In this document: positions 38,918-47,501 of the stretch, in pieces
Numbering within the stretch: the first letter of the stretch is position 1
Layout: every line of letters begins with the position of its first letter
Assembly (NCBI RefSeq): GCF_025447595.1
Contig: NZ_JAOEJU010000002.1
Coordinates: forward strand, 310,001 to 374,000
Length of the DNA stretch: 64,000 nt
Source of the DNA: Pseudomonas koreensis
GTDB taxonomy: Bacteria; Pseudomonadota; Gammaproteobacteria; Pseudomonadales; Pseudomonadaceae
Direction of reading: 5' to 3'
Program-made: the position numbers and the translations under genes
The notes under the pieces: model-generated
What the model was told of the DNA's origin: nothing
The model's database searches: none
What the model saw: the letters and a program-made list of their open reading frames with translations, nothing else

Positions 38918-39109
38918 GGGCACTCTCCGTCCTGAATTGCGGTGGATTATGCCAGCGCGAACGTCTGCAACGGTGAACTGCTTTTGCCAATGCGCAGAAG
39001 TTTTTCGCAAGCCTGCAACCGAGTGCTTTCGATACTGTCAACATGCCCTAGCGGCGGTAGCAGCAGAGGTCTAGTATGAGCCGCACTCACGTCAGCCAGG
39101 AGGTAAACC

Positions 39110-40306
39110 ATGTCGGCCACCAAGAAGCCTGTAAACACTCCGTTGCATTTACTCCAACAACTCTCGGGCAGCCTGCTCGAGCATCTGGAAAACGCTTGCT
39201 CCCAAGCTTTGGCTGATGCTGAAAAACTGCTCGCCAAACTGGAAAAGCAACGCGGCAAGGCGCAAGAAAAACTGCACAAATCCCGCACCAAATTGCAGGA
39301 CGCAGCAACAGCCGGTAAAGCCAAGGCGCAGACCAAGGCCAAGGCTGCCGTGAAGGAACTCGAAGACCTGCTCGATGCGCTGAAGGATCGTCAGTCCGAT
39401 ACCCGCAGCTACATTCTGCAACTCAAGCGCGATGCCCAGGAAAGCCTGAAACTGGCCCAGGGTGTCGGTCGTGTTCAAGAGGCCGTCGGCAAGGCGTTGT
39501 CCCTGCGTTCGGCTAAACCTGCAGCGGCACCTGCGAAAAAAGCGGCTGCCAAACCTGCTGCAAAAGCACCGGTCAAAGCGCCTGCGAAAGCGCCAGTGAA
39601 AACCGCTGCAAAACCAGCCGCGAAGAAACCCGCAGCCGCCAGCGCTGCCAAACCTGCGGCTAAAACCACAGCGGCCAAACCAGCTGCCGCCAAACCGGCT
39701 GCTGCAAAACCAGCCGCCAAACCTGCGGCGAAAACCGCTGCTGCAAAAGCGGCACCGGCAAGAACCGCCGCTGCAAAACCAGCTGCCAAGCCAGCCACCA
39801 AAGTGGCCGCTAAACCGGCAGCAAAACCAGCCGTTAAAGTCGCCGCTAAACCGGCCGCCAAAACTGCTGCAGCCAAGCCTGCGGCGAAAGCCGCTGCCAA
39901 ACCGGTTGCTGCCAAACCTGCTGCCAAAGCGGCGGCGAAACCAGCGGCCAAGCCTGCGGCCAAACCTGCTGCAAAACCAGCGGCCAAACCGGCTGCAGCA
40001 GCGAAGCCTGCAACGACCGTAGCCAAGCCAGCGACCGCTGCTAAACCGGCCGCCAAGCCGGCAGCGAAACCAGCTGCAAAACCTGCGGTGAAAAAACCTG
40101 CCGCTGCCAAGCCGGCTGCCGCCAAGCCAGCCGCAAAACCAGCTGCAGCAAAACCTGCCACTGCGCCTGCTGCCAAACCTGCCGCACCGGCAACTCCGGC
40201 TCCGACCGCAGCACCGGCATCCGCCGCCACTACCTCGACCACCGCAACCACGCCATCGCCGGCGCCGGTGTCGAGCGTCGCCAGCAACCCGTCCAGCGCC
40301 TCCTAA
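39110..40306 (+). CDS. algP: histone H1-like alginate regulator AlgP
   Basis: A 398-aa two-part protein. Residues 1-130 are a helical, charged domain with a coiled coil (LADAEKLLAKLEKQRGKAQE), similar to AlgP proteins of all pseudomonads. Residues about 133-370 are a run of KPAA-type repeats with scattered KAP and TAA variants, resembling eukaryotic histone H1 tails and able to bind DNA. The last 30 residues are Pro/Ala/Ser/Thr-rich. In P. aeruginosa AlgP (AlgR3) affects algD transcription. AGGAGG lies 8 nt before ATG 39110. Its stop shares CTAA with the convergent next gene. Confidence 0.93.
   Translation: MSATKKPVNTPLHLLQQLSGSLLEHLENACSQALADAEKLLAKLEKQRGKAQEKLHKSRTKLQDAATAGKAKAQTKAKAAVKELEDLLDALKDRQSDTRSYILQLKRDAQESLKLAQGVGRVQEAVGKALSLRSAKPAAAPAKKAAAKPAAKAPVKAPAKAPVKTAAKPAAKKPAAASAAKPAAKTTAAKPAAAKPAAAKPAAKPAAKTAAAKAAPARTAAAKPAAKPATKVAAKPAAKPAVKVAAKPAAKTAAAKPAAKAAAKPVAAKPAAKAAAKPAAKPAAKPAAKPAAKPAAAAKPATTVAKPATAAKPAAKPAAKPAAKPAVKKPAAAKPAAAKPAAKPAAAKPATAPAAKPAAPATPAPTAAPASAATTSTTATTPSPAPVSSVASNPSSAS
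39510..40185 (+). repeat. KPAA-coding repeat tract in algP
   Basis: About 675 nt of imperfect 12-nt units of the form gcc-aaa-cct-gct. The units differ at third positions, so they are repeats mainly at the protein level, but long identical runs occur. Confidence 0.85.
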
Positions 40307-40764
40307 GCGCCGGTCGCCGCGACGCGCAGCACTTGCAGCGCGTCGCGGTTCAGGTTGGCCGCAGGGCCGGCCAGCACTTGCAGCCAGTCACTCGATTCCT
40401 TCGAATTACGCTTCCAGCCTTGCGCGACGCCTTCCAGGCGTGACAGCAGCGCACGCTCCGCCTCCAGCTCCAATCCCTTGATCTGCTCGCGCATGCCCTT
40501 GAGTACCGGATCGGTGTCGGCCAGGGTTTTCCACTGCATGCGCAATGCGCGTAACGGCTGGACCACTTCCCTGTCCCAAGGCTCTGTCAGTTCCAGAAGC
40601 TGCCGGGCGCATGCCTCGTCACAGGTCGCATCGCGTTGTTCCAGCCATAAACCGCACAGCATCAGGCACACGTTGGCCCCCGCCGATTGCAGGCGCAGGC
40701 AGGCATCCTCCACGCCGGGACGGGCGTAGACGGCAAGGGCAAAGCTCCACAGGTCAGAGGACAT
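40303..40764 (-). CDS. TIGR02444 family protein
   Basis: A 153-aa helical cytosolic protein; the start SSDLWSFALAVYARPGVEDA and the ANVCLMLCGLWLEQR segment match the small TIGR02444 family, always next to the ABC-F gene in pseudomonads. No catalytic motif is visible and the role is unknown. It converges on algP with a 4-nt stop overlap and is divergent from the ABC-F gene (50-nt gap). Confidence 0.8.
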   Translation of the reverse strand: MSSDLWSFALAVYARPGVEDACLRLQSAGANVCLMLCGLWLEQRDATCDEACARQLLELTEPWDREVVQPLRALRMQWKTLADTDPVLKGMREQIKGLELEAERALLSRLEGVAQGWKRNSKESSDWLQVLAGPAANLNRDALQVLRVAATGA

Positions 40765-40814
40765 CGTGCTACTCGCGCCAGTTGCGGGGGAAGCTGGTAG
40801 ACTCCGCCGCCATT

Positions 40815-42725
40815 ATGATCCGACTTCAGAACCTGACTTTACAGCGTGGCCCGCAACGTCTGCTAGAAGACGCCGAGCTGACCCTGCACGCCGGCCACAA
40901 AGCCGGCCTCATCGGTGCCAACGGCGCCGGCAAATCCAGCCTGTTCGCCTTGCTCCGCGGTGAGTTGCACCCGGACTCGGGTGACTGCCTGCTGCCGGCC
41001 GACTGGCGTATCGCCCACATGCGCCAGGAGGTCGACACGCTCGAACGCCTGGCGGTCGACTATGTGCTCGACGGCGACCTGCGCCTGCGCGAAGTGCAGC
41101 GTGAGCTCGCGGCAGCCGAAGAGGCCCACGACGGTACCGCGCTGGCCCGCCTGCACGCCGAACTCGACAGCGCCGATGGCTACACCGCCGATGCGCGGGC
41201 TCGCAAATTGTTGGCTGGCCTCGGTTTCACCAACGAGCAGATGGATCGTCAGGTAGGAGATTTCTCCGGTGGCTGGCGGATGCGTCTGAACCTTGCGCAG
41301 GCTTTGATGTGCCCATCAGACCTGCTGCTGCTCGACGAACCGACCAACCACCTGGACCTCGACGCCATCATCTGGCTCGAAGAGTGGCTGAAAAGTTACC
41401 CCGGCACTTTGCTGCTGATTTCTCACGACCGGGATTTCCTCGATGAAGTGGTCGATCACGTGGCCCACGTCGATCAGCGCAAGCTGACCCTCTACCGTGG
41501 CGGCTACACCGCGTTCGAACGCGCCCGTGCCGAACGCTTGGCCCAGCAGCAACAGGCCTACGAGAAGCAGCAGGCGCAGCGTGCGCACATGGAAAGCTAC
41601 ATCGCCCGCTTCAAGGCCCAGGCCACCAAGGCCCGTCAGGCCCAGAGCCGGATCAAGGCGCTGGAGCGGATGGAAGAGCTGTCGGCGGCCCACGTCGATT
41701 CGCCGTTCGACTTCGTGTTCCGCGAGTCGACCAAGATCTCCAGCCCGCTGATCGACCTGTCCGATGCGCGCCTGGGTTACGGCGAGAAAACCGTGCTGGA
41801 GAAGGTCAAGCTGCAACTGACTCCCGGCGCGCGGATCGGCTTGCTCGGCCCCAACGGCGCGGGTAAATCGACCCTGATCAAGAACCTCGCCGGTGAACTC
41901 GAGCCCCTGGCCGGGCGTCTGACTCGCGGTGAGAACACCGTGGTCGGTTACTTCGCCCAGCATCAACTCGACTCGCTGGACTCCAAGGCCAGCCCGTTGC
42001 TGCACTTGCAGCGTCTGGCGCCGACCGAGCGCGAACAGACCCTGCGCGATTTCCTCGGTGGTTTCGATTTCCGTGGCGCGCGGATCGACGAGCCGGTGCT
42101 GAACTTCTCCGGTGGCGAAAAGGCCCGCCTGGCCCTGGCGTTGATCGCCTGGGAAAGGCCGAACCTGTTGCTGCTCGACGAACCGACCAACCACCTCGAT
42201 CTGGAAATGCGCCTGGCGCTGACCATGGCGTTGCAGGAATTCAGTGGTGCGGTGCTGGTGGTTTCCCACGATCGGCACCTGCTCAAGAGCACCACCGACA
42301 ACTTTTTCCTGGTCGCGGACGGCAAGGTCGAAGAGTTCGACGGCGACCTCGAAGACTACGCCCGTTGGCTGGTCGAATACCGTCAGCGCAACGCCCCGGT
42401 CAGCAACACGCCGGTCAACCCGGACAAGACCGACAAGAAGGCCCAGCGCCAGGCTGCCGCTGCGTTGCGTCAGCAACTGGCGCCGCATAAACGCGAAGCT
42501 GACAAGCTCGAAGCCGAGCTCGGAAAGCTGCATGAGAAACTGGCCAAGGTCGATGCCAGCCTTGGCGACAGCGACATCTACGAGCCGGCACGCAAGAACG
42601 AACTGCGTGAACTGCTGGCCGAACAGGCCAAGCTGAAAGTCCGCGAAGGCGAACTTGAAGAAGCGTGGATGGAAGCTCTGGAAACGCTGGAAAGCATGCA
42701 GGCGGAGCTGGAGGCGTTGTCCTGA
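40815..42725 (+). CDS. ABC-F family ATPase (YheS-like)
   Basis: A 636-aa soluble protein with two ABC domains and no transmembrane part, as in ABC-F translation factors that bind the ribosomal E-site. Walker A motifs are GANGAGKSS and GPNGAGKST; signatures are FSGGWRMRLNLAQ and FSGGEKARLALAL; Walker B runs read LLLLDEPTNHLDL. The linker between domains (about 240-310) is a charged helix (ERARAERLAQQQQAYEKQQA). A C-terminal coiled coil (about 550-630) is present. The closest E. coli protein is YheS. Its TGA overlaps the next ATG. Confidence 0.92.
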   Translation: MIRLQNLTLQRGPQRLLEDAELTLHAGHKAGLIGANGAGKSSLFALLRGELHPDSGDCLLPADWRIAHMRQEVDTLERLAVDYVLDGDLRLREVQRELAAAEEAHDGTALARLHAELDSADGYTADARARKLLAGLGFTNEQMDRQVGDFSGGWRMRLNLAQALMCPSDLLLLDEPTNHLDLDAIIWLEEWLKSYPGTLLLISHDRDFLDEVVDHVAHVDQRKLTLYRGGYTAFERARAERLAQQQQAYEKQQAQRAHMESYIARFKAQATKARQAQSRIKALERMEELSAAHVDSPFDFVFRESTKISSPLIDLSDARLGYGEKTVLEKVKLQLTPGARIGLLGPNGAGKSTLIKNLAGELEPLAGRLTRGENTVVGYFAQHQLDSLDSKASPLLHLQRLAPTEREQTLRDFLGGFDFRGARIDEPVLNFSGGEKARLALALIAWERPNLLLLDEPTNHLDLEMRLALTMALQEFSGAVLVVSHDRHLLKSTTDNFFLVADGKVEEFDGDLEDYARWLVEYRQRNAPVSNTPVNPDKTDKKAQRQAAAALRQQLAPHKREADKLEAELGKLHEKLAKVDASLGDSDIYEPARKNELRELLAEQAKLKVREGELEEAWMEALETLESMQAELEALS

Positions 42726-43306
42726 TGGAAGCTTTCAAACTTCCATTGCCGGCGATGTGGGTCGAGCCGATCTGGCTCGGCGTGCAGATTCTGCTGATCC
42801 TGCTGGCCGGCTACTTCGCCCAGCGCGTCGTCGCCCGCTTCCTGACTCGCCTCGGCGAGAAGTACCCGTTCCCGCCGCAGTTGCTGATGCCGCTGCGCGG
42901 CGGTCTGAGCTGGCTGATCATGGGCAGTGCGCTGATCTTTGTGCTGGAACGCCTCGGGGTCTCGGCCACGGTGCTGTGGACTGCGTTGTCGGGCTTCGTC
43001 GCGGTGGCGGCGGTGGCGTTCTTCGCCATGTGGAGTGTGCTGTCGAATCTGCTCTGCGCAATTCTGATCTTCACCGTCGGCCCGTTCCGTCTCGGCGACG
43101 TGGTCGAACTGGTCGACACCACCGACAAACCCGGCGTCAAAGGCCGGGTGGTGGCGATCAATCTGCTCTACACCACCTTGATCGAAGCTGAAGAACTCGG
43201 CACCGGCAGCGCCATGGTACAAGTGCCCAACAGCCTGTTCTTCCAGCGTTCGGTGCGACGCTGGCGCGGGTCGGATGTCTTCCCTTCCAGCGGTTTCGAA
43301 AAGTAG
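42725..43306 (+). CDS. small MscS-like mechanosensitive channel
   Basis: A 193-aa inner-membrane protein with three N-terminal hydrophobic helices (about 13-33, 55-75, 80-105) and then a soluble beta domain with FRLGDVVELVDTT and VQVPNSLFFQRSVR. This is a minimal MscS: the pore helix and beta domain are there, but the long MscS C-terminus is not. It is translationally coupled to the ABC-F gene by a TGATG overlap. A role in hypo-osmotic pressure release is inferred. Confidence 0.88.
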   Translation: MEAFKLPLPAMWVEPIWLGVQILLILLAGYFAQRVVARFLTRLGEKYPFPPQLLMPLRGGLSWLIMGSALIFVLERLGVSATVLWTALSGFVAVAAVAFFAMWSVLSNLLCAILIFTVGPFRLGDVVELVDTTDKPGVKGRVVAINLLYTTLIEAEELGTGSAMVQVPNSLFFQRSVRRWRGSDVFPSSGFEK

Positions 43307-43331
43307 GCTCCCGGCGTTTGTACTGACGCTT

Positions 43332-43355
43332 TTCGCGAGCAGGCTCGCTCCCACG
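43332..43355. repeat. single REP
   Basis: tcgcgagcaggctcgctcccac without a partner, between the channel gene and the LysE gene on the same strand. The end reads cacgg instead of cacag. Confidence 0.8.
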
Positions 43356-43451
43356 GTCGGCGGCTGCAACATCCTGCAAAAAATCGGTAGTCAACCAGCC
43401 AAATCCGCATTAGCTTTGAGGATTGTCACGAGTCCGAAGTCGAGGTGTGCG

Positions 43452-44084
43452 ATGGAGCTTCAAACATGGCTGGCGTTTTTTGCCGCCTGCTGGGTGATCA
43501 GTCTTTCTCCGGGTGCCGGTGCCATTGCGTCGATGTCCAGCGGCCTGCAATACGGTTTCTGGCGCGGCTACTGGAATGCCCTGGGCCTGCAGATCGGCCT
43601 GGCTGTGCAGATCGCCATCGTCGGCGCCGGTGTCGGCGCGATCCTCACCGCTTCGGCCACCGCGTTCCATGCGATCAAATGGTTCGGTGTCGCCTACCTG
43701 GTTTATCTCGCGATCAAACAGTGGCGCGCACTGCCGATGGATATGAGTGACGACGCGGCGGTCCGGCCGATCGGCAAGCCGCTGGCCCTGGTGTTCCGTG
43801 GCTTTCTGGTGAACATCAGCAACCCCAAGGCGCTGGTATTCATGCTGGCGGTGCTGCCGCAGTTCATCAATCCGCATGCGCCGCTGTTGATCCAGTATGT
43901 GGTGATCGGCGTGACCATGATCGCGGTCGACCTGATCGTCATGGCCGGCTACACCGGTCTGGCGTCGAAGGTGTTGCGCCTGTTGCGTACACCGACCCAG
44001 CAGAAACGCATGAACCGCACGTTTGCCGGGCTATTCATCGGCGCGGCGGCGTTCATGGCGACGTTGCGCAAAGCTGCTGCGTAA
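43452..44084 (+). CDS. LysE/RhtB family exporter
   Basis: A 210-aa inner-membrane protein with about six transmembrane helices. The N-terminal SLSPGAGAIASMSSGLQYG is the LysE/RhtB family loop, and the central LVNISNPKALVFMLAVLPQF is the second hallmark. It is likely an amino-acid or small-metabolite exporter; the substrate is not readable. It starts at ATG 43452 and is followed by a strong terminator. Confidence 0.88.
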   Translation: MELQTWLAFFAACWVISLSPGAGAIASMSSGLQYGFWRGYWNALGLQIGLAVQIAIVGAGVGAILTASATAFHAIKWFGVAYLVYLAIKQWRALPMDMSDDAAVRPIGKPLALVFRGFLVNISNPKALVFMLAVLPQFINPHAPLLIQYVVIGVTMIAVDLIVMAGYTGLASKVLRLLRTPTQQKRMNRTFAGLFIGAAAFMATLRKAAA

Positions 44085-44097
44085 AGCGTACAGGCAT

Positions 44098-44129
44098 AAA
44101 AAAGGCGACCTTTTCAGGTCGCCTTTTTC
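44098..44129. terminator. bidirectional terminator
   Basis: AAAAAGGCGACC and GGTCGCCTTTTT arms with loop TTTTCA, shared by convergent lysE-type and CsgG-like genes. Confidence 0.93.
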
Positions 44130-44144
44130 GTTTCCGGCTGTCGA

Positions 44145-44888
44145 TCAGCGCAGAATCACCGGTGCAGTATCACGCGGCAGATTGTTGCGCTGCTGCGGTT
44201 CACGCGGCTGCTCGTAACCACCACCGCCGAGCTGCATGCTCAGCTGTCCGGCCACGTCTTCGCCCAGCGCCTTCGACACGTCACGCACCACCCGTGGGCG
44301 GTTGAGCGAGATCTTGATGTCGCGGTGGTTCACCAGTTTGGTGTCCTGCGCTTCACCCATCGCCGTGAAGGCTGAGGTGATTTCGTAGGTCTTGGTGTTG
44401 ATCAGGCTGAAGTCGGCCACCAGCGTCAGGCCCAGCACTGCCGAATAGCTGTCGGTGTTCGCCAGCTCGTTCACGTCCTGGGTGAAGTCGATGTCCGACA
44501 CGGTGCCGAACAGCACGTAGTCGGCGCCCTTGAAGTTGCCGGCCTTGATCCGCTTGATCACGTCGTAGACGTCACCCTTGGAGGACGCGGTGTACGGCGT
44601 GCCCTGCACCAGCTGGAACATGCCGGTGCGCAGGATTTCACCCTTGATGTCGCCGGTGAACTTGCGCAGTTCGGTCTGTTCGATGTAGCTGGTAGTGGCT
44701 TCAAGTTCGTTGTAGCTCGAAGAACCGCTGGAGCTGTAGTAACCCTCGCGGTAATTGTTCTGGGCCGAAACGATGTGGATGTATTGCTCCACACGTTCCT
44801 GGTACGCCAGATCCGTCACCGCTACTTTCGGGGCCGCTTGCACGCTGAACGCGCAAGCCAGGGCCATCATGCCAATCCATGTGCGCAT
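44145..44888 (-). CDS. periplasmic CsgG/LpoB-like protein
   Basis: A 247-aa protein with a cleavable signal peptide (to about VQAAP) and no lipobox. The middle (VAVTDLAYQERVEQYIHIVS, GDIKGEILRTGMFQLVQG, GADYVLFGTVSDIDFTQD, TDSYSAVLGLTLVADFSLIN) has the alternating pattern of the CsgG/LpoB/TolB-N-like fold. It begins 3 nt after the LpoB-like gene stop, so the two are made together and may form a complex. The C-terminus is Gln/Pro-rich and disordered. The exact function is not known. Confidence 0.75.
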   Translation of the reverse strand: MRTWIGMMALACAFSVQAAPKVAVTDLAYQERVEQYIHIVSAQNNYREGYYSSSGSSSYNELEATTSYIEQTELRKFTGDIKGEILRTGMFQLVQGTPYTASSKGDVYDVIKRIKAGNFKGADYVLFGTVSDIDFTQDVNELANTDSYSAVLGLTLVADFSLINTKTYEITSAFTAMGEAQDTKLVNHRDIKISLNRPRVVRDVSKALGEDVAGQLSMQLGGGGYEQPREPQQRNNLPRDTAPVILR

Positions 44889-44891
44889 CGA

Positions 44892-45479
44892 TTAACGCTC
44901 CGTGGTTTTGCGGATCTCTTTCTCGTCCATCCACTCGGCCAGACCGCTTTCAACGTCGATCAGTTGCAGGCTGAATTTGTAGAAGACGTCCTTGTAGTCG
45001 CTGCTGCGCTTGACGATCGAGCTGATCGAACCTTCAAGACGGTATTTGGCGGCGATCATGTTGCCGGTCTTGGCCACGGTGCTCTTCTTGTACAGACCGC
45101 TCTGGTTTTGCAGCTTGAGCTGGTCGACCTGGCTCTGCATGGCGGTGTTGTCGCTGGCGAAACGGGCGGTGCCGGACTTCATCAGCTGGGTCTTGATGCT
45201 GGTGGTGATTTCGCGGGTGTCGATGTATTCGCTGGTCTTGTTCTTCACGTCGTAGACCTGCACCACAGGGCGACCCTGCAGAATGCCGGACTGGGCCAGG
45301 GAACGGGTCATTGACTCGGCGATCATCTGCAGGTCGGTCGAACCGAACTCGTTGGTCACGGTTTCAACGGCCTTGGTGTCGCCGTAGCTGATGTTCTTGC
45401 TGCCCAGGGTCGGCGAAGTGTTGGCGCAACCGGAGGCCAGCAGGGCGAGGACGGCGATGAAGGAAAAGCGTGCAAACAT
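44892..45479 (-). CDS. lpoB: penicillin-binding protein activator LpoB-like lipoprotein
   Basis: A 195-aa outer-membrane lipoprotein of the LpoB family; the lipobox is LLASGC with Cys18. The LpoB core is visible: MIAESMTRSLAQSGI, then VVQVYDVKNKTSEYIDTREI, then KSGTARFASDN and YRLEGSISSIVKRSSDYKDV. E. coli LpoB reaches through the peptidoglycan to switch on PBP1b. In P. aeruginosa PBP1b is switched on by LpoP instead, so the target here is open. It lies 36 nt downstream of the YcfL gene. Confidence 0.85.
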   Translation of the reverse strand: MFARFSFIAVLALLASGCANTSPTLGSKNISYGDTKAVETVTNEFGSTDLQMIAESMTRSLAQSGILQGRPVVQVYDVKNKTSEYIDTREITTSIKTQLMKSGTARFASDNTAMQSQVDQLKLQNQSGLYKKSTVAKTGNMIAAKYRLEGSISSIVKRSSDYKDVFYKFSLQLIDVESGLAEWMDEKEIRKTTER

Positions 45480-45515
45480 GGGAATGGTCTCTGAATCGGG
45501 AATAGGGTGTCGGGC

Positions 45516-45890
45516 TTAAGGCGTCTTGAGTTCCAGACGGAAGTCCACAGCTTTCGGCGTCGGGGCGATGCCCTGGATGAAGCTGGTCTGGGCGCCGTAC
45601 ATCATCTGGCTCTTCCAGACTTCTTCTTCGGCGATCGGGAAACCTTCCGGCCCGAGCCAGGCGAAGCGGTAGTAGAACGTCTTGTTGCTGTTGAGGGTGT
45701 TGCTCAACTGTACGTTGACGGTCATGAAGCCGTTTTCGCGGGCCACGCGCATCGCGCCGACCACGATGTGTTTCTGCGGGCCCATGGCCACGACCTTGCT
45801 CGCGGCACTGCCCGGCTCCGGTGGTGGCGGGGTGGCGCAACCGCTCGCCAAAAGGGCGAGGGCGGCGACGGCGATGAGTTTGAAGCGCAT
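45516..45890 (-). CDS. YcfL family lipoprotein (DUF1425)
   Basis: A 124-aa lipoprotein; lipobox LLASGC (Cys18). The mature part has an Ig-like beta pattern with VNVQLSNTLNSNKTFYYRFA and GFPIAEEEVWKS, the DUF1425 signature. In E. coli ycfL is next to lpoB, as here. Function is unknown. Confidence 0.85.
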   Translation of the reverse strand: MRFKLIAVAALALLASGCATPPPPEPGSAASKVVAMGPQKHIVVGAMRVARENGFMTVNVQLSNTLNSNKTFYYRFAWLGPEGFPIAEEEVWKSQMMYGAQTSFIQGIAPTPKAVDFRLELKTP

Positions 45891-45905
45891 GCAAAGACTC
45901 CGTTC

Positions 45906-47300
45906 TTAAGGTTGTTTGAGGCTGGCCACGGCGGTGGCGCCAGCGCTCGGGGTGACGTGGGCGGCGAGGCCGGCGGCGAACACCTGATTGCCGACGGCGC
46001 GCAGGGTGATCACCTGGTAACGCTGATCGACGGTCACCTTGACCTGAGAGCCACCGACGGCGCTCGGCAGGGTGACGTGGTGCTCACCTTTCTTCAAGCG
46101 CAGACGTACCACCTGAGTGGTGTCCGGCAGGGTGCGCCACGTACGGGTATCGGCACCTTCGAGCACAGCTGAAGAAATACCGACTGCCAGACCGGCCAGC
46201 GGGTTGGTCTCGTTGATCTTCTTTTGCGCCACACCTTTGGTGATCGCACGCACGGTGGTGCGCAGGATGATCCCCGGCATGTCATCGCGCAAGGCGCGGC
46301 GGGACATGGCGGTGGTGCTGTTCAGCGCGGTCAGGTCGACCTGTTGGCCGTCGACACCGATCTGCGCGAATGGCGCGGTGGAGGTGTCAGGCTTGATGAT
46401 CGGGAACGACAGCGGGGTGATAACCACGTTGTTGGAGATCGGCAGCGGCAACGGCACGCGGATCGAATCGCGGGCCGGCGCCAGACCGCTTTGCACCACG
46501 ATCAGGATGTCGCTGTCATCGCTCTTGACCGGCTTGTCGAGGTTGACCAGCGCCTGCTCCAGCAGCGGGGTGTTCGGGCGCAGCTCGGCAGCCTTGCGAT
46601 AGCCCGGCGCAGCGAGGTCTTTCTCGCCCAGGGCTTCATAGACGAAACCGGCCAGGTAGTGGCTGAACGCACTCTGGTAGCTGTTTTTCAGGCCGACCAC
46701 TTCCGGCGCGTCGAGGCTGGCGACCGGGTAGCCCTGCAAGTCCTTGTATTCGGTCTTGACGCCTTCCTTCTCGGCTTCCTCTTCGCTCTTGAGGTATTCC
46801 TTGTCACGCAGGTCGGCGATCACGGCCTCACGTTCGTGAGTCTTCTTGATCGCGGTGCGGGCGCCGTCGAAATCGTTGACCGCCAGCAGGTTCAGGGCCA
46901 TCTGCGTGGTCAGCATGACTTTCTCGTAGTCGTAACCTTCGTAGCGGCGCACCTTGTCGTTGACCAGGAAACTGCCGAACTGGGCCAGGTACTTGTCGGT
47001 GTCGAGCTTGACTGAGTCTTCCCACTTGCCCACCACCTGGTCGGCGCTGGTCCAGGCACTCTGGCTGCCGGACAGATCGCCCTTGGCGCGCAGCAGCTCA
47101 CCCTTCTCGAAGTAATAGAGCAGGTCTTTGTCCGGGCCGGTGTTGTTCTTTTCCAGCAGGGTCAGGGCGGCGTCGACGTTGCCGGTGGCCAGTTGCTGGT
47201 TGGTCTGGGCCAGTTCGGAATCGTAGTTGCGAAACGCCGAACAGCCGGACAGCAGGGTGACAGCGCTGAGCGCGATCAGAGTGGGAGCGCGGAATGCCAT
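45906..47300 (-). CDS. COG3014 family lipoprotein, copy 1
   Basis: A 464-aa lipoprotein (signal peptide; lipobox LLSGC, Cys20). The N-terminal half is TPR-like (YFEKGELLRAKGDLSGSQSA; RYEGYDYEKVMLTTQMALNL; ASLDAPEVVGLKNSYQSAFS). The C-terminal half has beta segments ending VKVTVDQRYQVITLRAVGN. The family is undescribed. It is the first gene of the set COG3014-ycfL-lpoB-CsgG-like, with 15-nt spacing to ycfL. ATG 47300 gives the signal peptide. A homologue lies upstream on the same strand. Confidence 0.8.
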   Translation of the reverse strand: MAFRAPTLIALSAVTLLSGCSAFRNYDSELAQTNQQLATGNVDAALTLLEKNNTGPDKDLLYYFEKGELLRAKGDLSGSQSAWTSADQVVGKWEDSVKLDTDKYLAQFGSFLVNDKVRRYEGYDYEKVMLTTQMALNLLAVNDFDGARTAIKKTHEREAVIADLRDKEYLKSEEEAEKEGVKTEYKDLQGYPVASLDAPEVVGLKNSYQSAFSHYLAGFVYEALGEKDLAAPGYRKAAELRPNTPLLEQALVNLDKPVKSDDSDILIVVQSGLAPARDSIRVPLPLPISNNVVITPLSFPIIKPDTSTAPFAQIGVDGQQVDLTALNSTTAMSRRALRDDMPGIILRTTVRAITKGVAQKKINETNPLAGLAVGISSAVLEGADTRTWRTLPDTTQVVRLRLKKGEHHVTLPSAVGGSQVKVTVDQRYQVITLRAVGNQVFAAGLAAHVTPSAGATAVASLKQP

Positions 47301-47501
47301 GGGGTACTTCTTCCATGAGTAGCGACAGCCTCGGTGCGGGTCGGGCTGCTGGGACCGATCGGCAGTGGCGTTGGCCTCCTGCCAATTCCTCATAAAAAGA
47401 GGAGCTTTAATGCCGCATCGCGATAGCGCGGGCGCGGCATTATAGGCGGGTGATGCTGGCCATGTAATAGCTTTTTAATTGCACCGGTTAGTTAGGTGCC
47501 A

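Noticed and set aside
39510..40185. algP repeats, or REP doublets elsewhere, as CRISPR arrays
   Set aside because: The algP units are coding and contiguous without unique spacers; REPs are single palindromes far apart.
39475..40287. Ala/Gly/Leu-rich minus-strand frame over the algP repeats
   Set aside because: A by-product of the repeat codons read backwards.
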